The notes: generated by a model not told the origin, from the letters alone. A DNA stretch of 64,000 nt from Hippophae tibetana (GCA_037013495.1 CM072810.1:22141343-22205342), one strand, 5' to 3'. Shown: positions 1-10,890, counted from the first letter of the stretch. Numbers and translations: made by a program.

Positions 1-34
1 GTCTTAGCAAGACGTAAATTTATGGTGCTAAGGG
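1..34 (-). mobile_element. Fragment of Athila 3' region in inverse orientation, at a rearrangement junction
   Basis: These bases match 41801-41834 exactly. There they belong to the minus-strand Athila element, just downstream of its integrase, and they include half of the hairpin ACGTCTT-N3-AAGACGT. At about position 35 the sequence switches to LTR sequence in plus orientation, with TTA shared by both sides. The piece is therefore one side of a deletion or inversion junction and not part of the LTR that follows. Confidence 0.75.
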
Positions 35-796
35 TTAGTTATCCGGTCTGATTTAGAGTAGTTCTCTTTTATTTGTTGGTACAATCGCACGTTAATTAGA
101 GTGAAGCTCTATTTCAAAAGTTTTTATAAGAATTATTATGTGCAAATGTATTGACAACATGTTTTCAATAGTGGTTTTAAAACTTGAAAGTTAGTACTTG
201 GATAATTAAATTCTTAGGTTTAATTTGGATACCTTGAATAAAGTTTAAATTGTCTAACCCCACCAAAGGTGGCATTTAAATGGTTCATTTTCAATCTCTT
301 AAAAACAATTTAATTAACCAAATTATTTATCAACCTTACACAAAGGTGTTAATTGATTTGTTTAGTTAACAAAGAATATCTAACCCCACCAAAGGTAGTA
401 TTCATATAAAAGAGAGAGAATCAATAAATATCAATTTATATCTTTAATAACCTAAATAATATGAACAAACATAATTAACTTAGTTATTATATCCATAAAT
501 ACTCCACTATTATAAATGATAAAATTTGCATAAATGTTTATTGAATCTTTATCTATGTTTATTTTTATGTTATTAGATTAGAAACACAAAAACCCAAATA
601 TCGTGACTGGATGTTTAGGATTTAATTTCGTTTTTAAAAATTTGAATAATAAATTAAAAACCACATACATTCCTTCATTCGATCGACCTTGGGAGTATAC
701 TTATCATTTTCTATGAAATGATTCGTGCACTTGTGAGAGTTTTACAAATATAAAACCAAGTATTGGCAAGATCGGCGATGCCGGTTCTACTCATCA
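35..796 (+). mobile_element. 5' LTR (3' portion only) of non-autonomous Athila-like element 1
   Basis: This stretch aligns end to end with 46535-47297, the 3' part of the LTR starting at 45571, and ends in CTCATCA just before a primer binding site. The first ~960 bases expected of the LTR, including its promoter, are missing; the break coincides with the junction at 34/35. It shares small indels with the LTR at 45571-47297 that the LTR at 4162-5921 lacks, for example in the stretch after the AACCCCACCAAAGGTGG motif. It therefore looks like a duplicated copy of that same 5' LTR. Confidence 0.85.
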
Positions 797-802
797 AGTT
801 TT

Positions 803-820
803 TGGCATCGTTGTTGGGGG
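803..820 (+). other. Primer binding site of Athila-like element 1
   Basis: TGGCATCGTTGTTGGGGG lies six bases after the LTR terminus CTCATCA. It resembles the Athila primer site TGGCGCCGTTGCCGGGGA as I recall it, which pairs with the 3' end of a tRNA. The differences are mostly C-to-T changes, as expected of decay by cytosine deamination. The equivalent site in element 2 is at 47304-47321. Confidence 0.7.
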
Positions 821-2111
821 AGGGATATCATTTTTAAATTATTTATCAAAATTTAAAAACATTTTGTGTTGTAAATAATTGTGATTTTTTTATTTTGATT
901 AAAAATAACAAAAACAAATATCTAATAAAAAAATAAAAAAAATTAAAAATTAAAAATTAAAAAAATAATAATAATTACTACGTGAATAGTAAAATATTTT
1001 TTAAAAAAAATTTGAAATTTGAAGTAAAAAAAACTTACCTATCATGAATAGTAAAAAAAATTTAAAAAATTTGAAATTATTAAAAAAAAACTTACCATTC
1101 ATTAATAGTAAAATAATAATAATAATAATAATAATGACAAAAAAAAAAGAAAATAATAATAATAATAAATTTAACGTTCATAAATAAATAAAAATTTCAA
1201 ATTTAAAATTTCATAATAAATAAAAAATTAATAATTTTAAATTTTAAATAATAATAATAATAATTATAATGTTAATAGTAAAATAATTTTGCAATTTGAA
1301 ATTTGAAGTAAAAAAAACTTAAATAAATTTTAAATAAAATGTTTTTTAATTATTTTCTTAAAAAAAATTTTAATTTTTTTAATAAAATAAGAAAATATAA
1401 AATATAAAATATATAAATAAAAAAATTCAATTTTTATTTTCTTTTACCTTTTTCAATTTGATTTTATTTATTTTATTAATTTTTAATTTTTTTTATTTAA
1501 CTATGTTTTATCTTAATTTAAATTTAACTTAATTAACTTAGGTTTTTTACTAACTTAATTAACTTAAATTTTTACTTAACTTAACTTAATTAACTTAATT
1601 TTAATAACATGAAAAGTAAAGATCTAAGGGAGTTATGTCTAGGAGATTAGTTCTTGAAATCTTTTGTGCTACTAGTTTTTCCTAGGAATGTTGCTTTGTT
1701 TAGGATGATGGTTTTTAAGGAGCCTTTGTCCTACCATTCTTTCCTGGGAGCACTCTTGGTTAATATTGATTATGTTATTTTAACTTAGATATTATACTTA
1801 AAAACAAAACAAAAAACAAAAAAAAACTAAAACTATCTTCAAAATTTAAAGTTTCCATTACAATCTAAGGAGTTAATTGCTTTGTTTGATCTAGGTACAA
1901 TTGTGTTTTGATGCCTTAATTATTTGATTTGCACCTATATGTGGGTTATCTAAAACCCTCAAACATGCCATTAGTTTTAAGTATAGGAAAATTTGAAAAT
2001 CAATAGGGCATGATTGAAAAAATATAGGTAGATAGTCTTGTCTTACCTGTACGTTTGATTGACTTAATGATGTGGGGACATTGAGTTTACTTAAAATGAA
2101 ATCCCCAAGTT

Positions 2112-2158
2112 ACGTCTTGCTAAGACGTTAAACTAAGCACTGGATGGGAGGCAACCCA
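2112..2158 (+). other. Athila post-integrase double hairpin motif, element 1
   Basis: A perfect 7-bp stem with a 3-base loop (ACGTCTT-GCT-AAGACGT, 2112-2128) is followed by TGGGAGGCAACCCA at 2145-2158, which can also fold (TGGG/CCCA). The pair recurs at 48653, 52528 and, inverted, at 41799. In the coding copy it sits about 70 bases after the end of the integrase frame. In the non-autonomous elements it marks where homology to the autonomous 3' region begins. Confidence 0.7.
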
Positions 2159-4149
2159 TCATTTTAGATAATTTTCTTTTATTTGTTTTATTTGTTTTAT
2201 TTATTTAATTTCTATTGTTTATTGTAGTTTAATTACATGTGAATAATTTTAAAATTGTTAAAACTAAAAATATTTGTTGAGATGTTAGAAGTTCACAGCG
2301 ATCTGTCTGTGTGAACTTTATTGATGAATATGATGGATGCACCTGCATTTATCCATTACTACTTGCACATTCTTTGTAAATAGGTAATTTTTCTTCTCTT
2401 TTCTCTTTATCTTTACTTTACAATTATTACATTGAGTAAAATGTAAGTTCTAGGTTAGGGATGGTGAAAAGTTACAATGCTTAAAAAAAATATTTTTAAC
2501 AATTTTAAAAATAAAAATAAAATAATAATATTTTTTTTTATTTTATGTTCACATTTTCATTTTTATTGTGTTTGGTTTTATTTTGTGTGATTTAGTAACT
2601 TTTGTAATTTTAGAATTAATTTAAAAAAAAAATTTACAAAAATTTATCATTTCTTCAAATCAAATTTAAGTAAATAGTTAAGTCTTTTGTACTGTTAGAT
2701 TAATTTTTGAAAACATATCATGAAATATTTTGTAATTATTTTTGGTAATTAATTAGTTTTTTTTTGTCATAACTAGTATTTCTTGATAAGATGTGGAAAT
2801 TATATTAAACCCAAAATCAGTGTTTATGAATATTGTTTTTATTGGAGACTACCTTTGTGAGATATAATTTGAGCCTAATTTCTTTTATTCAGAGTGAAAT
2901 ATATATTTTTTCTACTCCAAACACATTTCTTATTTCTTCAAAATTTTAGATGATCTCTATAGGTATTAGCATTGAATGTATGAATTTTTGTTCTCATCTT
3001 AATAGAGTGTCGTATATTTTTTTTTTTTTTGCTTAGAATAAATTATTTAAGTAGAAATTGATAGTATATGCTTTTATCTCATTCGTGCATGACTGTTATA
3101 AAAAAAAGACATATATAGGGTGACCTAAACCAAAATCAAACAAAAAAGCTACAAAATTAACCACTCACCAAAATCCTAAAAAAAATGTACAATTTGTACA
3201 TGGGTTGACTCTCTAAATATATATATATATATATATTGCAAAAAAATCTTCAGAAAAAAAGGAAAAATAGAGAGGTAAAGAATATATAGTATAATCTACA
3301 TACTATGATCCACATAGCCTACAAAGTTATGAGTAAAAGCTAATTACAAAAGAAAGATATATGACGTAATTCCCTAAAAAGTCATTGCACTTTCTTCGTT
3401 TGTAAAAGGCATATATCTTGAAATTCTTTCTTAATGAGTTTGATTTATGCATGAAAATAATTTTTATATATGATATCTTTATAATTTATACATTGGATTC
3501 CTTTCATGAGATCAATGTTAAAATAACACTTTGAGCCTTTATACTTTATACATATGTGAACATATTAGTTCATTTCTATACATCAACTCTTTTGCATATA
3601 AATTAGTATGAGTGATTGAACCCATAGAATACAGTGTTTTGAGAGTATTGACAAATGAGGAATAGAGTCGAAGCGAATTCAGATTCTTGACACTGAAATT
3701 GGGTAAAATTAAATTGAAATATTTTTATATGAAATATGAAAATGATTTTCGACTAATTATTATAATAAATCATGATTGTTTAAAAAGATTAAAATAACTT
3801 ATGCTTGAGATTTTAATTATGATCTTAAAAGAGATTAAAAAGTATGAGACATTTTTGTGATATGTTGTTTTATTTTATTCTTAAAAGTTTATTTTTTTAT
3901 TTTGTTGTAATTTTAGTTTTTAAGTTGATTGTTTTTATTATTTCTTTTAATTTTACCATTTAGTTCAATGTTTGTGGGTATCATTACTGAAAACTCTCAC
4001 GAGAATCCAACTCATCCACTGGGGCAACCTAGGGGTTTAAAGGCTTGTTGCATAGGCTAAATGCAACCGTGTCAATCCACGGAAGTGATTTAGGATAGTT
4101 TAATGTTTAGTTTTTATCGCTTCTCTTGCTAAGGGACTAGCAAGAAGCT

Positions 4150-4161
4150 GGTTGAGGGTTG
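4150..4161 (+). other. Polypurine tract before the 3' LTR of element 1
   Basis: GGTTGAGGGTTG directly precedes the LTR start at 4162, the position of the plus-strand primer in LTR retroelements. It is a degenerate tract, interrupted by T residues. The GACTAGCAAGAAGCTGG sequence just upstream fits Athila 3' ends. Confidence 0.55.
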
Positions 4162-5921
4162 TAATTAGTGCTCAAAAAGCACTAAAATTACCATGATTTT
4201 ATACACATTAATTGATTAAAAATATATATATTTATATGATTTTATCATATATTTATATAAATCCGTCTTTTCGGAATCATGGGTATTTTTATTGTTTTTT
4301 AGGTATTTTTGCCTAAAAACTTAACTTAAAGACTCAAAGAGGAATACTAGAGGCAATACATCACAAATATATTCATAGATAAATGAGGAAAAGTCAACAA
4401 ATATGGAAAAATTGGACAAAATGGGTCAAAAAGGTAAAAAATGTCAAAAAGGAAGAAATTGCGCACGCAACCGCTCAGCTGCGCCTAGCAACGCACGCGC
4501 CGCTGCGCATCTGTGCCCTAATCCACGCGCGCCACCTACCCGCTGATGTCAGCTGACGTCATCTTCACCTACTACGCGTTTCCTCCATTTTTAATCAATT
4601 TTTCCCCACTTTTTATTCCTTTCCTCACCTATAAATACCCACATTCTCTTCCTAGCTAAACCCACCTCAAAACACATCTTCTCTTCTCTTTCTTTCTCTC
4701 ATTTATTTGTTTTTAAGTTTTTCTTAGTTTTTAGCTTTTCTTAGTTAGTTTCTCTTAGTTTTACAGTTCTTCTCTTTTTGAGAAGAACTAGTTATGTTTT
4801 TGTAATTTATTTGCTTTTCGATTTAATAAATGGGAGTCCAAATTCCGTTTGGAGGTTGTCCAACAACTGGAATAGCGACAAAGTACTGTAAGGATTTTAT
4901 TTTCTTTTACAGTTATTTTTTATGCTTTATTCTTACATGTTATATTTAATGTCTGTGATTAAAATTAACTTTGCTGGCTGTTTGTAAACATGATATAATA
5001 ATAACATTGTTATGCTTGCAAAATATTAAATAGGTAAAACTCTCTAAAATGAATTGATTTTATTTTTATTCAAGATTTTATATTAAGAATGTTAGAGAGA
5101 AATATATTATTTTTCATTATAAACTTAAATCTGAAAATTAGATTTGAAGATTTAGTTATCCGGTCTAATTTAGAGTAGTTCTCTTTTATTTATTGGTACA
5201 ATCGCCCGGTAGTTACAGTGAAGCTCTATTTCAAAAGTTTTTATAAGAATTATTATGTGAAAATGTATTGACAACATGTTTTTAGTAGTGGTTTTAAAAC
5301 TTGAAAGTTAGTACTCGGATAATTAAATTCTTAGGTTTAATTTGGACACCTTGAATAAGGTTTAAACTGTCTAACCCCACCAAAAGGTGGCATTTAGTGG
5401 TTCATTTTCAATCTCTTAGAAAAAGGTATTAATTTAATTAACCAAATTAGTTATCAACCCCACACATAGGTGTTAATTGATATGTTTTGTTAACAAAGAA
5501 TATCTTACCCCACCAAAGGTAGTATTCATATAAAAAAGAGAGAATCAATAAATATCAATTTATATCTTTAATAACCTAAATAATATGAGCAAGCATAATT
5601 AACTTAGTTATTATATCCATAAATACTCTATTATTATAAATGATAAAATTTGCGTAAATGTTTATTGAATATTTATCTATGTTTATTTTTATGTTATTAG
5701 ATTAGAAACACAAAAACCCAAATATCGTGACTGGATGTTTAGGATTTAATTTCGTTTTTAAAAATTTGAATAATAAATTAAAAACCACATACATTCCTTC
5801 ATTCGATCGACCTTGGGAGTATACTTATCATTTTCTATGAAATGATTCGTGCACTTGTGAGAGTTTTACAAATATAAAACCAAAATATTGGCAGGATCGG
5901 CGATGCCGGTTCTGCTCATCA
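4162..5921 (+). mobile_element. Complete 3' LTR of Athila-like element 1
   Basis: This 1,760-bp LTR starts TAATTAGTGCTC (a mutated form of the TGATGAGTGC start seen at 45571 and 49628) and ends CTCATCA. It has a GC-rich stretch near 4450-4575, a TGACGTCA motif, a TATA box, and a likely AATAAA poly(A) signal at 4825-4830. It is followed by AGAAG (5922-5926), which matches GGAAG before the LTR at 45571 with one mismatch. The LTR splits a chromovirus integrase: N-terminal codons continue at 5922 and C-terminal codons stop at 45570. Confidence 0.85.
4554..4637 (+). promoter_or_regulatory. LTR promoter: TGACGTCA element plus TATA box
   Basis: A palindromic TGACGTCA (4554-4561), the core recognised by plant bZIP/TGA-type factors, is preceded by a near copy TGATGTCA. 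It lies about 70 bases upstream of TATAAATA (4630-4637). A pyrimidine-rich leader (TTCTCTTCTCTTTC-like) follows the TATA box. The arrangement fits a retroelement promoter; activity cannot be judged from sequence. Confidence 0.6.
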
Positions 5922-6147
5922 AGAAGGGAGACCATTAATGAAATCCATTATTATATCTTCCCAAATTTGACAAGGAATTGGTAGTGGCTGAAGAAGTCCT
6001 GCAGGAGACAAAATCACTGTTTTGATTCTTTGGCACACTTGATAAGAGGTTATATAATTCTTGATAGTGTTATACATTGATGGCCAATAGAAATGTTGAG
6101 CCATTCATTTGTATGTTCTGAGAACCCATAAGTGTCCTCCTAAGATG
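5922..6147 (-). pseudogene. Chromovirus (Ty3/gypsy) integrase, N-terminal fragment
   Basis: Read on the minus strand, this encodes the end of the H2C2 zinc-binding region and the start of the catalytic core. Visible patterns are GGHLWVLRTYK, AQHFYWPSM, CQRIK, PAGLLQPLPIP and WEDIIMDFINGLPS, which contains the first Asp of the DDE triad. TGA interrupts TYK-MAQ at about 6105, where relatives have Arg, a CGA-to-TGA change. At the low-coordinate end the frame stops at an Athila LTR. It resumes in phase at 45570 with SQGKTTILVFVDQLSK. On its 5' side it is fused directly to LTR-like sequence, so gag, protease, RT and RNase H are deleted. Confidence 0.85.
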
Positions 6148-6408
6148 GAATTATTTAACAAAATACATGCAATGTCCCAGCGGCAATGCTCACGCAGCCC
6201 AGTATACAACATAAAATAGTGCGCAATGGCCAAGTAGCTGTGCACATAGTGATACCCTTCATACGCGCACCAACCTAGTAGTTTTGTGTGCAACAAAATC
6301 CTTCTTGTGCGGATTAATCGACAGAGATGTTTTGTGTCGTTCCAAAAGAGTATGCACGTTTATATATACTTGACATTCCTCTTGTGAGTTTTTGAAGAAC
6401 GTCTAACA
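6148..6408 (-). mobile_element. Chromovirus 5' LTR remnant
   Basis: These 261 bases align, at roughly 70 percent by eye, with 44281-44540 at the other end of the same element. On the minus strand both begin TGTTAG(A/T)CGTTC, with the canonical TG start. The alignment stops at 6408, where non-element sequence (a CCD intron) begins. Its 3' edge runs straight into integrase codons near 6147, which marks a large internal deletion. High divergence between the two LTR copies suggests an old insertion. Confidence 0.7.
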
Positions 6409-7324
6409 GTATAGGATCGATTAAGTCCTATAAGTTTAGGACACATTAAGCGATAACTATGTAGGTCCATTTATTTTAAGTGATTTTAAGTCTGGTTATG
6501 GAATCACAATTCATAAAAAATATCATATTTTTTAATAAAATGAATATGTTCATAGGTATTTATATATTCTGGTACAATACTGGCATATGCCACATAAACG
6601 TGTTCATTTATTGAAAACATATGATATTTTTTATACAAATATAGTTCAATAACTCAATATTAAAATTCATGAATTAAATGTACATGATCTAATTCTTATA
6701 ATTATAAGGTTAATTAAAATTTCAACTCAATAAAGGTACAGAAATAAATCAACTTAAAATGTGAAAATTTGCACTGATATTAGAACTCTATAAACATATA
6801 CTCACGGGCTTCCTCTTAGAACTCTCATAGTATCTATTGTAAGTGGAAAGTCCATTATTACATTGTACCTGCAGGCCAATAATTTAATTAATTCAAATTA
6901 GTGTGATTGTTAAAATAACAAGTTATAAGTTGTTATTGCTTTAATTTTGTTATTATTTGTACCTCTGTGTAATCCCTATGTCATGGCTATAGCTACACCT
7001 ATCAAGTTTTAGATCCACTTTATGAAGTAATTCATTTCCATCAGCTGAGAAAAAGAAAGAGCCATGAACTCAGATTAGCAAGTTCACAAGGGATGTTTCA
7101 AAATTAATAGCTATTTATTGGGGCACAAAATCGCTACGTTTGAACATAGACAAAACTCCTTAAATAACATTTATAAGGTATACATAATGATATTAGGTAC
7201 ATAAATCATATATGTATATATGTATATACAAACATAACATCTGTACATGAACAAGATACTTAGATATATACAAATTATGTTATTTTAATACCAATTTGAT
7301 ATATGCAATATATACGTGCTATTA

Positions 7325-7392
7325 ATACGAAGCTTTAAATCTACATAAATTGGCACAAAACTGCGTTTTTTTGCTATGTACAAGCTTCGTAT
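7325..7392. repeat. Short inverted repeat in the CCD intron
   Basis: ATACGAAGCTT at 7325-7335 and its exact reverse complement AAGCTTCGTAT at 7382-7392 enclose 46 bases. They lie in the interval where one CCD exon is missing. It could be the end of a small MITE-like insertion or a chance hairpin; I see no clear target duplication. Confidence 0.4.
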
Positions 7393-7793
7393 AAATATGT
7401 ATAGACTGTACCTAATGTTAGAATTTACCTAATGTTTCTAGAGTAAAAATATTAATCTCTTAAGGTAGATCACTTTCAGCTATGGAATACAACTTTCTTG
7501 AATGCTCAAAAACAGCTGTGTTACTCATGTCTTTGAGTACATTTCCAAACCTCAATTGAAAGTGTCATGGTTAATATATCAGTCCAACTGTTAGAATTTA
7601 TATTACAAAGACTCTTTTTAAAAGTATTATTAGTTTTGCATACCATATTTAGTAGAGAAGCAGATAGAATAGCTGCTGAGTTGCCTCGTGCCGCAGGAAG
7701 AAAACAGGGTTTATTCCTCTCCTTTTCTAGCTTGAATGTTTCACTCTTAACATGTCTATTGTTGTATTTTACCATCTTTGTCTTTGCTAAAAT

Positions 7794-7814
7794 ATGAAAC
7801 ATGAAACATGAAAC
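7794..7814. repeat. 7-bp triplication inside a CCD exon
   Basis: ATGAAAC occurs three times in tandem. It falls inside the CCD exon 7644-7899, between the codons for EGMFH and those for the YNNRHV block, where reading frame is lost. Slippage at this site is the likely cause of the frameshift. Confidence 0.7.
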
Positions 7815-8154
7815 ATTCCTTCTCCTTCTACCCAAATGTGACTTGAAGTTCCAAACACAGATTTTGCTGACTTTAGTCCTCCAAAGAGTGGTTTTGACCC
7901 TGTTATTGTAATTAATTACTTTAGTTACTTTAATAATTAGCACTATTTCTTTTCTTTTAATAGATTCTTCTATCCCAATTATGATTTTAAAAGTAATTAT
8001 AGATGTAATCAATTCTATAAAGTTTATGTTAGTGTTGGTAATATTCGTGATCAAAATGTATAATTATAATTTTAGTTTTTAAGTGTGTCTTAAAAGAATA
8101 TTTTAAAGCCGAAGAAACTATCGAGCTTCAACAATCACATATCAGGTATATTTT

Positions 8155-9289
8155 TGTTCCCCTACACATTAGTTGCATATTAGACAAAATATGATCAATT
8201 TGAAAATAGACTACTCGGTCAATCGAGTAGTGATTGGATCTATCAAGCAATATTATCTAAATAAATTGATTTTAATATATTACTAGATCAATCGAGGGAT
8301 ATACTCGATCAATCGAGGACTAGATCGATGCACCTTTCTTGAATATTAATTAAATGATCACTGGATCAATCGAGAGGATGTTCGATCGATAGACCAATGT
8401 ACTCAATCGATCAAGCAGTCAACTATATGATTTTAAAACATTTTTCTATTATGATTTCGATTGTTTTTTAAGGTATTGGCCTTATTCCTTAAAAGTGTTT
8501 TAATTGATTTTTATGGACAATATGGTAATTTCACTTTAACCTAATGTGCTTTAAAATATTCTATAAATAGAAATCTAAGCACACATTTGGAATTAAACAC
8601 AAAATAGCTTAATTATGCTTATTCTCTTCATCTTTTATTTTTTCTCTTGTTTTGCTAAAATTTTTCAAGTAGGCTTTTTAATTAAGTTAATTTATCAAAC
8701 ATTTGTGGTTATGTTTGATGGATTAACATGCCTATAATAATAATTGTGTTATTGTACTTTTAACTGATTATCTAGAGTCGCTAGTTTTTTTTATTTATCT
8801 AATATATTATTTAAATCAACTAGTTAGGATTGTTCAATATTGAATTTGTTCAAGGACACACACTTGCACTTGTGTTTACGTGCTAACTTTTTAGGTGACA
8901 ACGGTGCAAGTTTGATTAATTCATGAGACTCGAGTTTGTAAGACTGTAGTTCGAATCCAAATTCCTTTACTATAGAAACTATGATGAAAGAAATAGCTTA
9001 TAAGTAGGTTACTTAGGAGCATTAATTGGGTAAAGAGGTTGAGTCCTAACCTTGTAACTAGATACTTATTTTTTATAGTGGATTGTTAAGCGATCCGGTG
9101 GACCGATGGTTTTTCTATTAAGTCATTGGTGTGAATTAGGTTGTTTTCACCTAAAAACATCTTGTATTGATATTTTTATTTCTATATTACTTTACTTACA
9201 TGTGATTGGTTGTTTAACTGATTACAAAATTTTAATTTACTATACTTTTGTTGACTAGATATTTAGATCTATAACTAAATGAACTTTCA
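8155..9289 (+). mobile_element. Ty1/copia 5' LTR
   Basis: The right end is well fixed: TTTCA is followed after two bases by TGGTATCAGAGCC, the classic copia primer site. The left end is tentative, taken at TGTTCCCC near 8155. The LTR is rich in degenerate copies of GATCAATCGAG (8215-8425) and has a TATAAATA box at 8562-8569 followed by A-rich leader sequence. It lies in the opposite orientation to the CCD gene and directly after its recognisable sequence, so it probably inserted in, or recombined with, a CCD intron. Confidence 0.7.
8562..8569 (+). promoter_or_regulatory. TATA box of the copia LTR
   Basis: TATAAATA lies about 400 bases into the LTR and about 720 bases before the primer site, a plausible U3/R position. 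Nothing else in the LTR looks like a core promoter. Confidence 0.5.
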
Positions 9290-9291
9290 TT

Positions 9292-9304
9292 TGGTATCAG
9301 AGCC
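9292..9304 (+). other. Copia primer binding site (initiator Met tRNA)
   Basis: TGGTATCAGAGCC is complementary to the 3' end of plant initiator methionine tRNA, the primer used by most plant Ty1/copia elements. It is intact and sits two bases from the LTR end. Confidence 0.9.
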
Positions 9305-9340
9305 ATCGGTAGATACACTTAATAAAACTAGGACCTTGTT

Positions 9341-9640
9341 ATGAATAATTTAATTAAGGATGATATTTCAGATAATGAGAAAAGTGATGCTGAATTTTTA
9401 TTCAATAAATTGAATGTATTTAGTCTTGATGAATTGCTTTATGATTTAGTTAGAAGTAAGACACAAAAGGATAAGTTACCAATAACTAAATTAAATAATA
9501 AACTTAAATCCCTTGAAATAAACTCCTCAATTATAAAAAAATAAAAAATTGAACTCTCTAAACGTATTTATGTTTCAAATTCAAGTCTTGAAAATCTTAA
9601 ATAGGAAAATAAAAATCTAATGCAGGAACTTAAATAATCA
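9341..9640 (+). pseudogene. Copia gag remnant, coiled-coil part
   Basis: Starting at ATG 9341, an open stretch of 67 codons (DISDNEKSDAEFLF..., rich in K, N, L, E and D) ends at 9544. The same frame continues after single stops to about 9640 with a Lys/Glu/Leu-rich tract (ENKNLMQELK). This resembles the helical segment found between the first zinc knuckle region and the C-terminal knuckle of large plant copia gag proteins. The proper gag N-terminus is absent, so sequence between the primer site and this segment has been lost. Confidence 0.55.
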
Positions 9641-10344
9641 AAGAAGGTGTGAAGTGGTTATCTATTGGATCTGAATGGCTAAAGAAAATCTGGATTATGG
9701 AGAACCTATTGGAGACAAGAGAGAATTAAGTTATATAAAAGAGGATTATACACCATTGTTGTCTCTTTTAGGAGAACATAAAACGTGTAAGTATACACGG
9801 TCACAAGTAATAAAATTTGATAAGTAAAGTATCGTTCCCATCGAGATTTGTCACTACCGTTTATTGAGTACTAAAATTATGTCGCTCTGATTTTATCCAA
9901 AACAATCGATAATTGGAACAATTTTAAGAAAAGAGTTTTATCCATACATCTCTTCTGAGCTCCGTATAAACACACCTCGCTAAATTAATTCACTATATTC
10001 CTATGAGAATTAAATTCACCAAGATTCATTACGTTCTAAGTTCTCAAATGGCCACACATACGATAAAGGTATATTCCTATCCTTCATATATACATGTTAT
10101 TCTATCCATGAGCAATATACACAAAAATGCCTCTTCCAAGTTTATTTAAGTGCCACGAATCATTTGATAAATTTTCCAATAATCAAAAGCATTAAGCACA
10201 AATAGAATAAACAAATTAAAATTCTTATAAATCATTCAAAACTAATTAAACTCAAGCTTCATAAATTTAGATAAAACGCAACCCTAGAAAAATTAAATTA
10301 CTTCATAAGTTAAAAATTAAAATTACAATAGTTAAGGAATGGTG

Positions 10345-10481
10345 GGACACGTGGCAGCTTTCAATTGGTGGGGTAAACGGGTGCATGTGATTGCGCCGTA
10401 GGAAATCATGGCTTTTGGCAGACGGGTAAAGACACGTGGGTCCCACCATGCATGCCGTCCTGTGCGGCAAGTGGGCCCCAC
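10345..10481. promoter_or_regulatory. Cluster of G-box and TCP-type sites
   Basis: Two CACGTG G-boxes in ACACGTGG context (10348-10353 and 10433-10438) lie in a GC-rich island surrounded by AT-rich DNA. So do two palindromes of the TCP-factor type, GTGGGTCCCAC (10436-10446) and GTGGGCCCCAC (10471-10481). Such sites occur in plant promoters and in some transposon termini. No gene start follows on either strand, so function is unproven. Confidence 0.45.
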
Positions 10482-10641
10482 ATGGGTGCCGAGCAGCGTG
10501 CAACCATAAAACCTACGTCCAATCGCTTTGGTCGGGTTTGAAAGACACGCGCGCATCCTCGTGGTTGCTTTTCTGATCTGACTGTTTACTTTGCAGCGTG
10601 GGTAGATACGCGTGGACTTTTTCTCTCCTGCATAGAAAAAT

Positions 10642-10890
10642 AAACTTTTTTTAATTGCATTTTATCACTCCAATTTAATTCAAATTAAACTTTAAACTTT
10701 CTTTAATTACAATTCAGCCTTTTCTAATTTAAATTAAATTTTAAACTTTTAATAATTAAAATTAAGCCCGATTTTAATTAAAATTATATTTTAGACTTTT
10801 ATTAATTGCAATTAAACACTCTTTCATTTTAAATTATATTTTCAGACATAAATTTGCAATTAAGTACGTTTTCGATTCAAATTCTTTAAT
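10642..10890. repeat. Degenerate ~50-bp tandem repeat
   Basis: Five diverged copies begin with AAACTTT or AGACTTT-like starts at 10642, 10694, 10743, 10793 and 10843. They share a TTTAATTGCAATTAAGC-like core. The period is 49-52 bases. The repeat belongs to the unclassified insertion. Confidence 0.65.

Larger units (their letters stand above)
797..4161 (+). mobile_element. Internal region of non-autonomous Athila-like element 1 (no gag-pol)
   Basis: About 3.4 kb between a primer site at 803 and a polypurine tract at 4150 carries no coding frame of note. The first part (820-1600) is A/T-rich with AAT and TTAACTTAA-type short repeats. A conserved non-coding block follows at about 1610-1790, then the hairpin at 2112-2128 and the motif TGGGAGGCAACCCA. 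From memory, that motif lies just after the integrase in plant Athila elements. The remaining 2 kb matches the 3' untranslated region of the Athila relic at 40046-41798. A (TA)n run lies near 3217-3236. The structure suggests an Athila that lost gag-pol and moved with proteins supplied by autonomous relatives. Confidence 0.8.
6409..8154 (-). pseudogene. Carotenoid cleavage dioxygenase (CCD1-like) pseudogene, middle exons
   Basis: Minus-strand exons match CCD (RPE65 superfamily) proteins. Exon 7899-7644 contains PLFGG, SSHIWVEGEGMFH, YNNRHVKSETFKLEKERNKP and AILSASLLNM. Exon 7555-7429 contains RFGNVLKDMSNTAVFEHS and YSIAES. Exon 7044-6963 contains ELLHKVDLKLDRCSYSHDIG, including an iron-ligand His. 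Exon 6868-6806 contains YNVIMDFPLTIDTMRVLRG. GT donors (GTATGC, GTAAAT, GTACAA, GTGAGT) and AG acceptors fit, except that the 7555 acceptor reads AA. Damage: TAA in the 7555-7429 exon, a frameshift beside a 7-bp triplication at 7794-7814, and a missing exon between 7429 and 7044. The family cleaves carotenoids to apocarotenoids; this copy cannot make enzyme. The next exon is at 43798-43936. Confidence 0.88.

Noticed and set aside
7521..8054. 177-codon minus-strand open frame as an intact gene
   Set aside because: It mixes a CCD exon (7644-7899) read partly out of frame with intron sequence on both sides; the real structure is exonic.
10303..10556. Overlapping Cys/His-rich minus-strand frames
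   Set aside because: They follow from GC-rich palindromic DNA; no domain pattern and no supporting context.
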